DNA of 64,000 bases from Dryococelus australis (Eukaryota; Arthropoda; Insecta; Phasmatodea; Phasmatidae), in contig CM056993.1 in the NCBI GenBank assembly GCA_029891345.1, positions 224,821,924-224,885,923 on the forward strand, read 5' to 3'. The stretch's first letter is position 1; every line of letters begins with the position of its first letter. The notes under the pieces are model-generated. The model was given only the letters and a program-made list of their open reading frames with translations. It was not told the DNA's origin and searched no databases. Shown here in pieces: positions 47,540-59,847 of this stretch. A program made the translations under genes and the position numbers.

Positions 47540-48620
47540 ATCTTGGATTCCCACCATCAAATTTCCATTTATACCAGCTAGAGCGTAACATCAAAGAGAT
47601 AGAGTTAAGAATGCCTTAAACCTTGATATAAGCATATTCGTACACCATTTCCGATGTATTTAAGATAATGCCACCAACATCATACCATAAGCATCCACCT
47701 TGATGACGAATAGGGTCGTAGAGTCATACAACTTCAACCAGCATATAAGCATAGTCGGAATCCATTTCTGATCCATTTAAGATATAGCCACCAAAATCAT
47801 AACATAAGCATCAACAACTATAACAATAAGGTTGGTAGAATCAATACAATTTAAGCCCTCTTTTAAGAATTGTTGCCAGCCATTTCCAAATGGTTTAAGG
47901 TACAGACAACAAATTCATAACATAGTCATCACTCTCAACAACAAATACGACCACAAAATCAAGAACGCCCTAAGCCCTCTTAAAAGCATAGTTGACTGCC
48001 ATTCCATCCACCAAAGCTATAGTAACAAATTCCAAAAAAAGTCATCAACACCAACAATTAACCAGACCACAGAATCGAGTATAACAATAAGCCCTTTTAT
48101 AAGCCTAGTTGGCCGTCATTTCCAAACTGTTTAAGATACAGACACAACTACATGACATAGACATCGCTCTCAACAACGAACAGGTTGCTGGATCATGTAC
48201 ACCTTACAATATATTTTTAACACAGTTGTGTATAATTTTAGAATGGTTTAAGATACAACCACTAATTTCGTATCATAGACATCACCCCCAATGATAGACA
48301 TGCCCACAAAGTCAAGGACATACTATGCCCTCTTATATACATAGATGCAAAACATTTCCCATTCACTGATGCTATACTCGCCAAATCCATGACATAGGTA
48401 TCACTCCTGGGGACAAACAGAGTTGAGGGGACGATTACGACTGAAGACTCTGTATAAGGATAGTAAGCAACCATCATCTATCCACCAAAGCTATAGCCAC
48501 CATACACTAAGCATCGTCCAATGATGAGAACCATGACAAGGTCAATTACACCTTGAACCCATATTATAAGTGTAATTTGCCAACACTTCCCATCTGTTGA
48601 ACCTACAGTTACGAATCATT
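47540..48620. repeat. Degenerate 118-bp tandem array, about nine units
   Basis: A phrase like TTTAAGATATAGCCACCAAA or CCAAAGCTATAGCCACC recurs at about 47661, 47778, 47896, 48014, 48132, 48249, 48368 and 48488, with spacings of 117-120 bp. Each unit also contains CATAACATAAGCATCA-like, CAACAACGAATA-like, AAGCCCTCTTATAAGCATAG-like and GGCCGCCATTTCC-like phrases. Divergence between units is high, so this is an old array. The short open frames in it are chance. Confidence 0.88.
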
Positions 48621-48711
48621 TACTCTCTTTTAATATTTATAAATGATAGACAACTTATAATTATGTCTTTGGAGACACATACTCGTAATGTGTGTTTGCA
48701 AATATATTTTT

Positions 48712-49922
48712 AATGTTATCGACCAAAAAGTAATTGGGCACCCATGAAGATCGGTAATTAGGTACGTCAGTTGACTTGTGTGGCTGCAATACGCTGCAGG
48801 CCGGTGTAGAACCAGTTGGCAAGGAGATGGCACGAGGTACAGAGCTATCGGACTTCGATCAGGGCGTGATTGTGGGCTGCCATCTCAGTGGGCTGTCTAG
48901 CCAGGCGTTTGCATGGAAGGTAAACAGGTCCAAATCAATGGTCGCATTTGTCCTGCATAAATGAAGGACGATAGGCATTGTGCCAATGCAGCACATTCTG
49001 GGCGACCTCCAATCTTGACTGACAGAAATCGCAGAACCCTGAAATGTAAAATTGTTAATAATAGTGCACAGCCCATGGCTACCATCTGACAGGAGTTTCA
49101 TGCAGCAACAGGAGTGCTGGTTTCCATTGGAACATTGCGTACAGAAGTCCACCAACTTGGATATTTCGGAAGAGCAGCTGCATATAAGCTCCATAGAACG
49201 ACAAGCAATAAATCTTAGCGACTCAGGTGGTGTTTGGACTGTCGCAACTGGACACTGGAGCAGTGGCAATCGGTTCTGTGGAGTGATGAGTAGAGGTTTA
49301 CATTATTCCAGTCTGATGTATGTGTATGGGTATGGCATCTACCTGGGGAATGGCTTCTGCCGGAGTGAATAGTGCCAACTAGGAAATTCGGTGGTGGTGA
49401 CATGATGGTGTGGGGCTGTTTCATGGCCTATGGCATAGGAGAGCTGGTGTTTGTCCACGGTAGCATGAACACAGAGGCCTATTGTGACATTCTGAATAAT
49501 GAAATGCTCCCATCACTGTGCCATTTTTACAGAATGGACCTGTGTTACTTCCAGGATGACAATGCCAGGTGCCATGTTCCAAGGGCTACTATGCAGTGGT
49601 ACACAGACAACAATGTTCGCCGAATGGATTGGACCACCCAGAGCCTCGACCTCAACCCTATAGAACATCTTTGGGACGAATTTAATAGCTGGGCGAGGGC
49701 ATGTGAGGCACGGCCAAAATCCATTGGTCAACTCATGGAATGGTTGCAAGAGGAATGACAACGAATCCCCGTAAATGTCCTGCAAATACTCGTAGAGAAC
49801 ATGCCAGACAGGGTGGCTGCTCTTATAGCTGCAAGAGGTTGCCCTACAAGATTCTAACGGGGTGACAACCACCGAGCAAACATTGTGGACATGTGCCCAA
49901 TTACTTTTTGGTCGATAGTGTA
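48712..49922 (+). mobile_element. Tc1-like (DD34E) transposon, full length but inactive
   Basis: The element is bounded by terminal inverted repeats. The left end reads ATCGACCAAAAAGTAATTGG then GCAC (about 48718-48741), and the right end is its reverse complement GTGCCCAATTACTTTTTGGT then CGAT (about 49893-49916). TA dinucleotides flank the ends. A length of about 1.2 kb and the transposase reading frame are standard for Tc1. Left and right terminal repeats agree over about 24 bp with no mismatch that I can see, so the ends are far better conserved than the coding region. Confidence 0.93.
48827..49857 (+). pseudogene. Tc1 transposase, inactivated
   Basis: The start ATG at 48827 gives MARGTELSDFDQGVIVGCHL then SGLSSQAFAWKVNRSKS, the helix-turn-helix DNA-binding region. 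Later blocks are HILGDLQS-like, then a WSDE first catalytic block near 49275 in a different frame. The main intact stretch 49372-49758 has MMVWGCFMAYGIGELVFVHG, YFQDDNARCH (second Asp) and SLDLNPIEHLWDEF (Glu). The spacing Asp-34-Glu gives the DD34E class. The end reads ENMPDRVAALIAARGCPTRF with a stop at 49855. Stops and frameshifts separate the N-terminal (48827-48964), middle (49052-49372) and C-terminal parts, so it cannot produce transposase. Confidence 0.92.
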
Positions 49923-52539
49923 TAATTCAATACCCTATTTCACTGCCAGCTGCAATGTAAAGTGAGTAAAATATGTATGTGTATAAATGTGTTTTCATGC
50001 GAGCAAGACCACATTTTATTCTAACGATCATTGAAGATGCGGACCCACTCAAAAAAGGAACGCCCATCAGGGAGGGTTGTAGATACAGAGGCCATACACT
50101 TCCAATTTCCACCGATAGACACCACCACGATCGCCCGAAGTTTTCTACTACAAAACAAACCTAGACCAAAATGCCTGTGCATCTCAATTTCAATAAAAGT
50201 TAGCATACTGTGAATTATTAAAAATAAATAATAAAAAAATCATTTATGCAACACACCACTCCTCAAACCAAACAAACAATACTTTACACACCAAATTAAA
50301 AAAAATTTTATAAGGAACATAAATACATCTATTACAGCATCTAGATACTTGGATGAGAACCAGTAGACTGGAGAGCATATTATATTTGTGCACCATCCTG
50401 TTACTGTCCACCCATAATATGTATGCAAATCAACTAAATCATGTTTTGCAAGTGTAGACCAGTGTAATGGTGGACATATCTGTTTTGGTAAATATCTAGA
50501 AAATGTTATCAGGTGTGGACCAGTACTACATTTCCTGAAAAAATTGCATTGCATTACTTTACACACTCAGTAAATTTATGCATGCATTTGTGCTCAACAT
50601 ACCCGATTCCACATAATCTGTGGTTTATATCACTTTCAATCATATACGAATTTACACACTTACACCCTACCAAGAATAACTCCACCGATACTGACTTCTG
50701 CCAAGACTGACTATTAATGTTATATCAAGTCGCAAGTAAGATAATTTTGAAATATTTAATTGTTACAGCTAAAATAAATCATGGAAACGAGAAAGAAATC
50801 TACACCTATAGCTATACCACACTAGATAATTTCTCATTATTGTGTTTTACTGCACATTGCAAGTTGTCCGAGATATTTGATACTGACAGAAAAAGTAAAT
50901 CAAATGATACACACTTTACCTTACTATGCTGCCAAACGGCTCTAAATACTTCGTTACTAAAAGCTATGCATACTTTGGCTAAGAGAATATTCAATTCTTG
51001 TTTTGAATGAATAATTACGTGCTTACCCCTTTCCGATCAGTAAAAGCAGCTTCTATCAGTACAAAAAAATAACCAACATCTTTCTCCCTCCAAGAGGACA
51101 TAGCTAAAATTATGAAACGACATTCTAGCAGTCAAACTGGTGTGTACCCCATGTGCAGTCACCAAGAACTTATGATATTTCTACGGTTTTTAAATTTTCA
51201 AAAAAACTGCGGTTCTTTTTGGTTTGAAGCAGTAGATGTTGTTCGAGATATTGATGAAATGTTAATGACAAGGTCGCATTATGATATCCAAAATTAATGC
51301 CTAGGTTGCTTGACGTCACAGTTCCTGCTATTTTGAGCATGATGGATGGATTTTCTCATAGCATTCACATGTTTACATGTTTGTTTTATATAGAAAATAT
51401 ATAATTTTTCTCCTTCACCTTAGCATCACCCGTGATGAACGACATGGGTATAATTTAACCTCACAGTTTTAAGTCGCAACATTTTTGTCAAGCTGTCTTT
51501 AATTGTATATTGAATATTATGCAGGTGACTTCATCATCATCATCATCATCTAATTGTTCAACACAGTCTAAGTCTGTGAGCCAAAACCTAATGCTATTGG
51601 CATTTTCCTGATACGATTGACATTCAGGGGTCTTCTACAGTAGTATGTTGGAATTAATATTTTAGTTATACCAACAGATGTTTGTTCTTTCCTGTCAAGT
51701 AAGAAACTTAAAATATTAAATAACTTATTGAATATGTGGAAAAATATGGTGTTAACAAATATAATATGTGGTTCGACTGTAAATGTAGGAAACCACAGAC
51801 TCACATTGGCGAATATTGTAGCAGAGTCATCAAGGTCTCGAGTGTGGATGTATATAATGTAGACTTAATAGAAAGCATTGTTGTTTATAGTATAAACATG
51901 TCATGTCAAGAAGAAAAATAAATGGTTATCAAGGGTTCAGTTTGGATTCTATCTTCAGTACACCTAAAGCTGAGAACAAGAGGGTACTATCCACTTGATA
52001 GAAATATACATACATATTTCTCTCTACCCTAGTAAAGAGATTTCAAATATAACTGTGTTTCGATCGACAAGATGATTATGTGATTACTGCAATCACTGAA
52101 AATCACTCAGTTTTTAAACAGGCATGTGCGGGGTCGGTAGTTCGTGAAGGTATCAGTTAGGAGTGAGTAGTGAGGAGTGAGTAGTAAGGAGTCAGCAGTG
52201 AATAGTCAGCATTGCTCAGTAGTACAAGTGTTTGAGATCACATATGTTTGAGGATAATGTAAACCACTGAGATTGTGCAATCGTGTATGTCCTGTACTAG
52301 TACATGCAAAACTTCACCGAGTGTTCAATAATTACATGGAAATCAATACAGTTGCTGTGGCAAAACCTTTAGTAAAAGTGGCAATCCACGCACCATGAAC
52401 AAATTGAATGTTCGAAGAAACCGACGCTCAGAAAACTAACATATAATATGTGTGGTGCAGCATTTGGGAGATGCGATTATCTGAAGAGCAAAGGTAACAC
52501 ACCTTTGCTTGGGTCAAGACAGAATGCATTTAACTTATT
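49923..52539. other. Unassigned AT-rich sequence between Tc1 and Gypsy B
   Basis: Several open frames of 60-108 codons occur (for example 50240-50566 minus and 50717-51010 plus), but none shows a recognisable motif. A (TCA)n run of about 20 bp lies near 51531-51551. A short imperfect repeat of GAGTGAGTAGTGAGGA-type phrases lies near 52150-52215. I see no gene. Confidence 0.4.
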
Positions 52540-52607
52540 GGCACAAGACAAGTGTACGTCTATCCTTCCTGCTGATTCGTTTTGTAAACTAACGTTTGTT
52601 CGAGCTC

Positions 52608-52690
52608 CCTGCTCTGACCAGTCTTGACGATCAACCAGGACATCCATGGAAGAGGGATGTTGGTAACTAGAAGATAGAGCACTCTTGTAC
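52608..52690 (-). repeat. Candidate 3' LTR remnant of Gypsy B
   Basis: On the plus strand this contains GACCAGTCTTGACGATCAAC, CATGGAAGAGGGATGTTGG and TAACTAGAAGATAGAGCA. The segment at 59750-59822 reads GACCTGTCCTGAGACTGAAC, CATGGAAGGGGGATGTGGG, TAACTAGATGATAGACA. They match at about three quarters or more of positions in the same orientation. On the minus strand both start TG...CTATC. The similarity is short, so the LTR identification is tentative. Confidence 0.45.
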
Positions 52691-52919
52691 AAAATACTAT
52701 TTTTTATTATCTCACAGCTATGCATAAAATCTCACACAAAATGAACTCTCTTTACGATACCTTAAGTCATTTACTCTTCTCAGCTAGTAACAAATAACGT
52801 TAATATGTCCTGTCGACATATAACAACGAATTATGAATAAGTGATCTCTACTCAGAGGGAGTCTATATATTTAGGACCAGGACCCTAACACAGCATAACC
52901 TCTGATGCCCTACTGGGAT

Positions 52920-54700
52920 TAAAATTACCCCTTGGCTCTCATGTCGGTGTCGTCGAGCGAGACCTCCTCGACAGTGGCAGTGCTGGGTGTCGAAGCGGGA
53001 ACCACAGCCTTGTGGTCCTCCTCGCTGGCGTCTCACTTAAACGACACACCAATCACATTTCTTTAATAATTGAAAAATTTCTCAATATTAAATATCGCCA
53101 TGCTCTTCCTTCTGTACTGGCTGCTGTTCTGTGCTCGCTGTAGTGGCAGAAATAGTAACTGCGCCATTGCTGCATACTGATGTGCGGCGTCAGGTGCGAG
53201 AAAGGGGACATCGACGTGTCTCATATGCATTGGCACTGAAGGCATTGTTGCTGCAAGGCTCAGCACTTGTAGCAGGCCGCAGCATGCAGCCATGTATATC
53301 ATGGAGATGCACTGTCCTGAGTTCACAAGTCCTTTATTTATTTTCCTGTAACATAAAGGTGGGTACTAATGACAACATTTGCTAGTTTTAAGTTCCTAGT
53401 ACTGATTATTTCAATTATGCCACACTGACTTCTATGTATTGACACTGCAATCGTAGACGGGCCTAGTATTTTTACGATTTGGTAGGGACCTTGATACTTG
53501 AATGAAAATGCTTTTTGTCTCGCATGCATTTTGATCCAGACGAACTGCCCTACTTTTAGGTCGTTTGGTCGGTGTGAGTTGTCAAAAATATGTTCTTGTT
53601 ACTACTGTGATGCAATGAGGTTAACTCGAGCTTGTTCCCGCAACTGCTTAAGGTTTTCCCACCAATCATTTGCGCGAGGGAAATATTTGTTACTTATAAC
53701 ATGCGATTGTTGGGTGGCCTCAACCCAGTGCATAAGGAAAAATTGTGTGAATTTAGTACTATGTTTGACAGTTGTGTTGTAATTAAAAATTATATACGAA
53801 ACATTCTCATCCCAGTATTTTGGATTGTCACTTGCACAAAAGGTTAAGTGTTGCGATAAAATCATGTTTACTTGCTCCGTCAAACCATTACAGGCAGGAT
53901 TGTATGCCATAGTTAGGAGATTCTTTATTTGCAGTTTATGCAATGTCTGCAAGTAGCTCATTATTAAATGAGGTTCCTCTGTCCATGAAGATCGATTTTG
54001 GGCAACCAAAAGATAAGATAACATATTAAACGAAATTAATGCATGTAGGAGTGTCAATCATTTTACTCGGAGATGCGACTGCGTATCGGGTGGCGAATTC
54101 AGTCATAACTAACACGTATTATTGGTGTGTGCTGAAGTTGGGAGTGGCCCTTCCACATCAAGACTCCAAGATTCGTGAAGAGGAGGTGGCGTTATTGGAG
54201 TCATTTGACCTATCAGTTTTTGGTTAGGTGCTTTAATTCTCTGACATGTGGGACAGTTCTTAAAACATTCTTAAACGTTTTTGTTTATAGTAGCCCAGTA
54301 ATATGCCGTCTTTATTTTTCTAACATTTTGAACTGCTTAAAGTGTCCTCCAACTAGCCTAGCATCGTGGAGGGCTATTATGATTTCTGGGACATAATATT
54401 TCGGAACAAGAGTTAATTTGTGCTGCCCAGCTGGTGTATGCTCTTTCATACCAATTTCTCAGTTACCAGAAATAGCATAGCATCTGGCGATGCAATGGTA
54501 TTTAGAGGTGGCATTGTCCGGCTCTGTTAAAGCTATCTGTAAATGTTGTATGTGCGGGTCTTTAGCGTATTTGGCTAAAAATGGTTTTGGTGGGAGGACA
54601 AGAAGAGGTAATAGCGAAAGGTGAGCATCGTTATCTACTTTGATGTACTCCTGCTCACTAATGTATTCTGAGGTAAAATATTTTTCCATTGTTTTCAAGC
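52920..54700 (-). pseudogene. Gypsy B integrase and C-terminal tail region
   Basis: Minus-strand pieces include a stretch with YCIARCYAISGN near 54460, the core-domain pieces PHLIMSYLQTLHKLQIKNLL and MAYNPACNGLTEQVNMILSQ (family YHPxxNGxxERxN), then YIIFNYNTTVKHSTKFTQFF and a C-terminal SFKYQGPYQIVKILGPST (family YxGPYxV). A GC-rich tail reading EEVSLDDTDMRAKG near 52925-52975 probably ends the polyprotein. Part of the broken fossil B. Confidence 0.82.
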
Positions 54701-54979
54701 TTTATTAGAATACAACAGTTCAATCGGGGGTCTAGACATGTAGTCTATGTGTTTTATGTCTAGTGTTTTATGTGAATTATTGTCGTGAACTATTTCCATG
54801 TTGATGTGAAAATGATGTAGGTGGTTTTGGCAATTGCATGCATTGGCAAGTATTCTTCCTGTATAATGTCTTTTGCAACTCGTGCTTTATCTGTTGTGTG
54901 ACAGTCTGGTTAAATTAATAGTGATATTTTTATTTCTGCATCCTTCTGTGGGTCTTGGAAGAATGCTTCAGCTAATGCT

Positions 54980-56320
54980 GTTTAAAATGATGTACGATTT
55001 GTGAACTGGTGTTTGACTTGGTATTTTGTTGAGTTTGTTGTAACAGGAATAGAGTCAGCTTTCCCTACTGGGGGTATATGACTGAGGGCATCTGTGAGGG
55101 TATTAAATTTTCCCTTTACGATTTTTGCCTTGAAATCGTATTCAGTTAACGCAATGGCCAATTTCTCAATGTTTATGTTATGTTCGGCCATGGACTTCAA
55201 ATATTTGAGGTTGGCATGGTTGGTCTCTATGGAAAATTTTCGGCCATATATAAATTGTTTAAAATAAATAATGAAGTATTTTATTGCCGATAGTTCCCTC
55301 TCCATAGCTGATCATTTCTGCTTGTTCAGAGATAGTTTCTTTGATGCGAAGGCTATGATATGGTGTTCTTTGGTAGTGGGATTTTCCTGTAGTAACACAG
55401 CCCCGATTGCAGTTTGCGATGCATCACATGCTTTTATAGTCAGCCTGTTTTCTTCAAGTTTTGCTAGAATGAACGGGTTATTGAGTGCCGTTTTTAGTTT
55501 TTGAAAAGCCTTTTCTTTGTTATCACTCCATTTGAAAGGTGTGGTTTCCTTCATAAGATCTGTTAGGGGTTATGCATTTTGGGCGCACTTCAGTATATAG
55601 CGCTTTAATAAGGATGCAAATCCAAGAAATGTCCTCATTTATTTTACATTTTTGGGCAGTGTAATTTGTTTAATTGTCTGTATTTTTTACCAGATCTGTT
55701 TGAATACCACAAGGTGTTATGTAATGAGCAAGTATTTTGATTTAGTGTTGAACAGAATTACATTCCTCAATATTTATTTTTATGTTAAATTTCCTTAATC
55801 TCTCCATAACATTACGAATGTTATTTATGTGTTCCTCAAATGTCCTTCAAATGAAAAATATATTGTCTATATAAGCCAATGCCATGTTCCATGGAAGCAG
55901 ACCTAGCATAATGTGAAGAAAATTCTGAAAATAGTTAAGAGTAGTGTCAAGGCCCATCGGCATACTAGCATACTCATAAAGTCCAATTCCATCCACACTA
56001 AAAACATTTTACTCCTATCTTCCTTGCAGACTGGAATGGCATAGAACCTGCTAAACATGTATATTTATGTTATGTATTTAGAATTTTGTAAAGTTGTAAT
56101 TATATTTTCTGTTCGTGGAATTGGTATTGATTTTTGTGAGATGTTGGTTTAATAAATGGAAATCCATAAGAAACCCAATGGCACCTTGACATCAGGGTAT
56201 AACTAATGATGACATGGTGTATGTTGATTCAGAAGGTGTGATAATGTTGGAATCGAGCATCTGTTGTATTTGTAGTAGGGCATCCTACCGTAATTTTGAA
56301 TTAATGCAGTACGGTCGTGT
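54980..56320 (-). pseudogene. Gypsy B reverse transcriptase and RNase H region
   Basis: Motifs on the minus strand include ALAYIDNIFF near 55860-55890 (the YxDD-type box), ITPCGIQTD near 55700, FKWSDNKEKAFQKLKTAL, then KACDASQTAIGAVLLQ. RNase H follows with MERELSAIKYFIIYFKQF, GRKFSIETNHANLKYL and KGKFNTLTDALSHIPP. The last is the family motif GxxNxxADALSR. Part of the broken fossil B. Confidence 0.88.
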
Positions 56321-56469
56321 GTGAATGGGTTTATCCATATTTAAATTGAGATTTATTTCGTATGCATTTGTTTCTGTTAACTTGTGGTAGGAACTAGTGA
56401 ATCGATCAGCATATTCATTCAGTAATGCCTGCAACTCTGTTTTCTGTTTATTTGGTTACTCACAATTAA

Positions 56470-56920
56470 TATTCCCTAATGAAGTGTGTTCTGTACTGTC
56501 TTTGTAGTGGTGATTTTATTGATGTGAGATTCGATGCAATTGCTGCTATTGTATTCGATTGAATTTGTATTAATTGGTAGCTGAATGATTTTGTTGTTAT
56601 TGGATGCATGGATAAACATGATATATTTGATTAATATAGGTACAACATTGTATCTTTTGATAAAGTCGACTCCTAATATCATGTCGAGTTTTAAATTATC
56701 TATTAGTAAGAATTCTTACAGAAAGGTATGGCCAAGTATATTAATGTTCACTTTAGTTTTAAACTGTGGAATCTCAATGTCTTCTGTTGCCCCTACCATA
56801 GAGAAGATTCCCTTCACTGGCTGATACATTCCTTTGTTGACTAAAGTTGTCGCCATGGAAGAATGAGAGCAGCCTGTATCCAACAACACATTGTATGTTT
56901 TTCCAGCCAGTCCCACAAGG
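56470..56920 (-). pseudogene. Gypsy B retropepsin-type protease region
   Basis: Minus-strand motifs are YNVLLDTGCSHSSMATTL (LLDTG catalytic motif) and, after KVNINILGHTFL, the MILGVDFIKRYNVV motif closing the domain. The LLDTGCSHS form differs from the LLDSGAEVS form of fossil A and supports a separate lineage. Part of the broken fossil B. Confidence 0.88.
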
Positions 56921-56929
56921 ACGCACTGT

Positions 56930-58740
56930 GTTTATACTATCACATAACCCGCGTGGTGTGGCAGGCCTGGTTTCCTCATCCAATGCTTCAATCAACAGAT
57001 GTTGGCTCAGGTTTTCCTGACTTCTTTCATCATTGTCAACTGGTACTATGTTACTGTTTACAGCACCACTCGTTACAACATCCTGCAACTTGACCCTAGT
57101 TGCACCAATCCCGAACCTTTCTTTGAATTTCTCGAAGCACGCCACAATGTCGGTTTGAAATGGGGTCGCTTGATTGGGGAACAAAGGCTAGTTTTTGGCA
57201 CAATCCGATGTGTACAAACAAAGCATGCATGTTGAAGCAATTTCCATCTGCGGCTCGACAAACGGTGCCTTGACATCAAGCTTCTGCTGTTTTGCACTAT
57301 CCTTCTGGGATAACGACTGGATAAGAGCTGCCGCTTCTTTGTGTACATTCAGGTCGCTTTTCATGGCAGGCTCATGTTGTTTGAAAACTTGTGTGTCCTT
57401 GTGTGTCCTTGTCGCTCACCTGCAATCCACAATACGTGGGGTGTCATGTTTCCCAGGCATGGTGACCCATTTAACTGTTGTCTGGGCCTTGTAGTATTTT
57501 TGATAATGCTTTGTATTATGCCCTGACCTGGTTTGTGTCAGAGAATTCAATACACGATGTCGCACCATTATATTTTATGACTTCGGCCTTAGATTTATGT
57601 ACTCTGTTCTGCTGTTGCTGGGGAATGTGAAATTGTTGGTTACAAGAATTAAATGTTGCTATTTCCGCATAAGTGCAGTGAGAGATGACTCGTTTGGTGA
57701 ATAATGCTTGACAAGCATTAATAACCCAGCACACTTTGGTCTCAGGTGGGACATATCTTTGAGCAGCATTGTACTGACTGTTATCGTCCTGCATATGATC
57801 ATACTTTACACTTGCAGCCATTAAGGACCCTGCATGGTTTTTGCGCATTTGACTGTGCTGTTGCATTTGCTCTTTCCATGGCTGTGCACTTAAGGGGCCT
57901 GACTGCCTGTGATTTGTGTGATAATTCTGCACCTTGTTGTGGTGTTTTCTATATTTACATACTTGTGTTTGGTCAGTCGGAGGCACAAAATTCCGCCGAT
58001 TTGGTTGTGTGGGTGGGTGACTGTAATTTTGGTGATTGTGTGGGTGATAGTACTATTGCGGCCATCTTCGATTTGCTATTGTCATATTGGCGATTTCGTT
58101 CTTCAATTTGCTAACTTCTGCTCTTAAGGCATCCACATCAGACAATGTTTGGTGGGCTGATATCATTTCATTGTATCTTAAGAGGCCAAGTTCGGTTCCC
58201 TGAACATTTGTAATAATGTCTTCTGACATGTTGTTTTTCAGCGCCACAATTTTGTTAGCTAATGGTGGTAGTAAGGAGTGCCATACAATAGTTATGAAAT
58301 CACTGTCCATGATGATGAGGTTGTACTTCTTGTGGTAATAAATCATTGTTTCTATGTGTTTTTGAGCACTCTCAGGTAGTTCTTGTTCCATAGTTAACAA
58401 GAGCTGCTTTAAAAATTCTTTCATTGTGGGTGTTGAGAATGCAGCTTTCAATTTATTAACAATACCCTGTCATGTGATCTCTGCCGCCTGTGAATGTAAA
58501 TAGTTTTCTAGGCTGTGTTTAGCTGATCCTCTTAAGCAATACTTGACCTTTTTACATTTGACTTCATTGGTCCAAATATTATTTTCAGCTGCCTGATTAA
58601 ATTGATGTATGAAGTATACCCATTTTTATTTCTTGTCCCCTGAAAACGTGGGTATTGGCATGGGATGTGATACAATAACTTTGACAGGAAGTAAATGATG
58701 AGTGGCGGAGGGTTGAGTGTCATTTCATTGGCCACATTTT
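56930..58740 (-). pseudogene. Gypsy B gag region
   Basis: Minus-strand pieces include one near 58053-58451 with MKAAFSTPTMKEFLKQLLLT, MDSDFITIVWHSLLPPLANK and a coiled-coil-like ALRAEVSKLKNEIANMT end. Next comes a basic, Gln/His-rich piece (57516-57986), as in nucleocapsid-like gag ends. A further open piece (56774-57184) leads toward the protease. Position and composition support gag. Part of the broken fossil B. Confidence 0.7.
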
Positions 58741-59680
58741 CATAGTGTTGTTCAGAGTTTTCGTTATTATAGATGTGTTCGGTGGGCGGGATTGAAATTA
58801 CAAGCGGCTGTGTTGGTTGCTCATACTGGTATGGTGTAAGGTGTATTCACTTGTGTTTGAGAACGAATAATCAAGTACCGACCCGTGTGTAGATTCTGTG
58901 CGTAAATTTTTCGGTAGTCTTGCGAGATGTCATGTTAATTCGTTTTGTTGTGCTTCTAATGCACACTCGCCTTCACTTGTGCTAATTGTTACTGTTTTAA
59001 TTAATTTTGTTAATTTATTTGAAGTCCATTTGCTTTATTTACTCATGGCTGCATGTTAGAGTATTGAAGTGTAGTGTAGGCCTTAGTATGTAACATGCAC
59101 ACTCATAAGCTGGCTTTAAAGTATACTTTCCACACTGCGAACCCACTTGTAGAATTTTGCTTTAGCAAAATTAAATTCAGCCTGAAAAGCGGCAGTGATT
59201 TCCATACACTAGGATTTACAAGCGTAAGCACACATACATTCTTACTATACTACTATTGACGCCTTGGCATGCTGACGAAACTGCAAACTGTTGTTACCGG
59301 CCGTGCACACTGGCATGGCAGGAATTCGCTGAGCCATGCACAACACTTCGTGGCTTTCAATGAGCGTGCAGGTTCATGTTACTACACTGTTTACTATGGG
59401 CCTCTCTAGGTTATTGTAGGCCGTTGTCTTTAGAGCTTTCCTAACAGTGGTCAAAATCTGTGTTGGGGGGGGGGGGTGAGGATAGTGAGGCTTTCTGAGT
59501 GTTATTTTTATAGCGGAATTCTTAATGCACTGCACCGTTGCTGCATTATTGTCTATATTCTTTATGCACTGCATAATTTTACCAGGGAATACAACCCCAT
59601 GGGCTTGGTGGATGTTGGCCCGCGTTCTCTAATTATTCTGATGGCCTAATGTTGTGGCTAACTTTTAAGTGCTATCTTCC

Positions 59681-59822
59681 ACCAATTACGTTATGTTATG
59701 CTGTGAGTGCACTAAAAGGGGAGGTCTGATGCTTAGGCTGCCTCCAACATTTGCTGTGACCTGTCCTGAGACTGAACCAGGCCACGCATGGAAGGGGGAT
59801 GTGGGTAACTAGATGATAGACA
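59681..59822 (-). repeat. Candidate 5' LTR remnant of Gypsy B and primer-site junction
   Basis: Read on the minus strand it starts TGTCTATCATCTAGTTACCC and ends GCATAACATAACG just before AATTGGT, a plausible primer-binding start. Its outer half resembles 52608-52690 and its inner end matches the junction of Gypsy A at 26598-26621. The inferred LTR would be only about 140 bp, which is short for the family. Confidence 0.45.
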
Positions 59823-59847
59823 AAAAACTGTGTGTGATTAAGGGAAT

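Larger units (their letters stand above)
52540..59822 (-). mobile_element. Ty3/Gypsy LTR retrotransposon fossil B
   Basis: A second Gypsy element lies on the minus strand with gag, protease, reverse transcriptase, RNase H and integrase in order. It is old and broken, with a dozen or more breaks. Both ends carry a related ~75-bp segment (about 52610-52690 and 59750-59822), read here as LTR remnants. Its 5' boundary lies about 25 bp from a Polinton gene relic, so it probably inserted there. Protease and RT motifs differ from those of fossil A. Confidence 0.88.

Noticed and set aside
50240-51010. Open frames of 97-108 codons on both strands
   Set aside because: Composition is AT-biased and no motif was recognised. 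In long AT-rich DNA such lengths can occur by chance, so I did not call genes.
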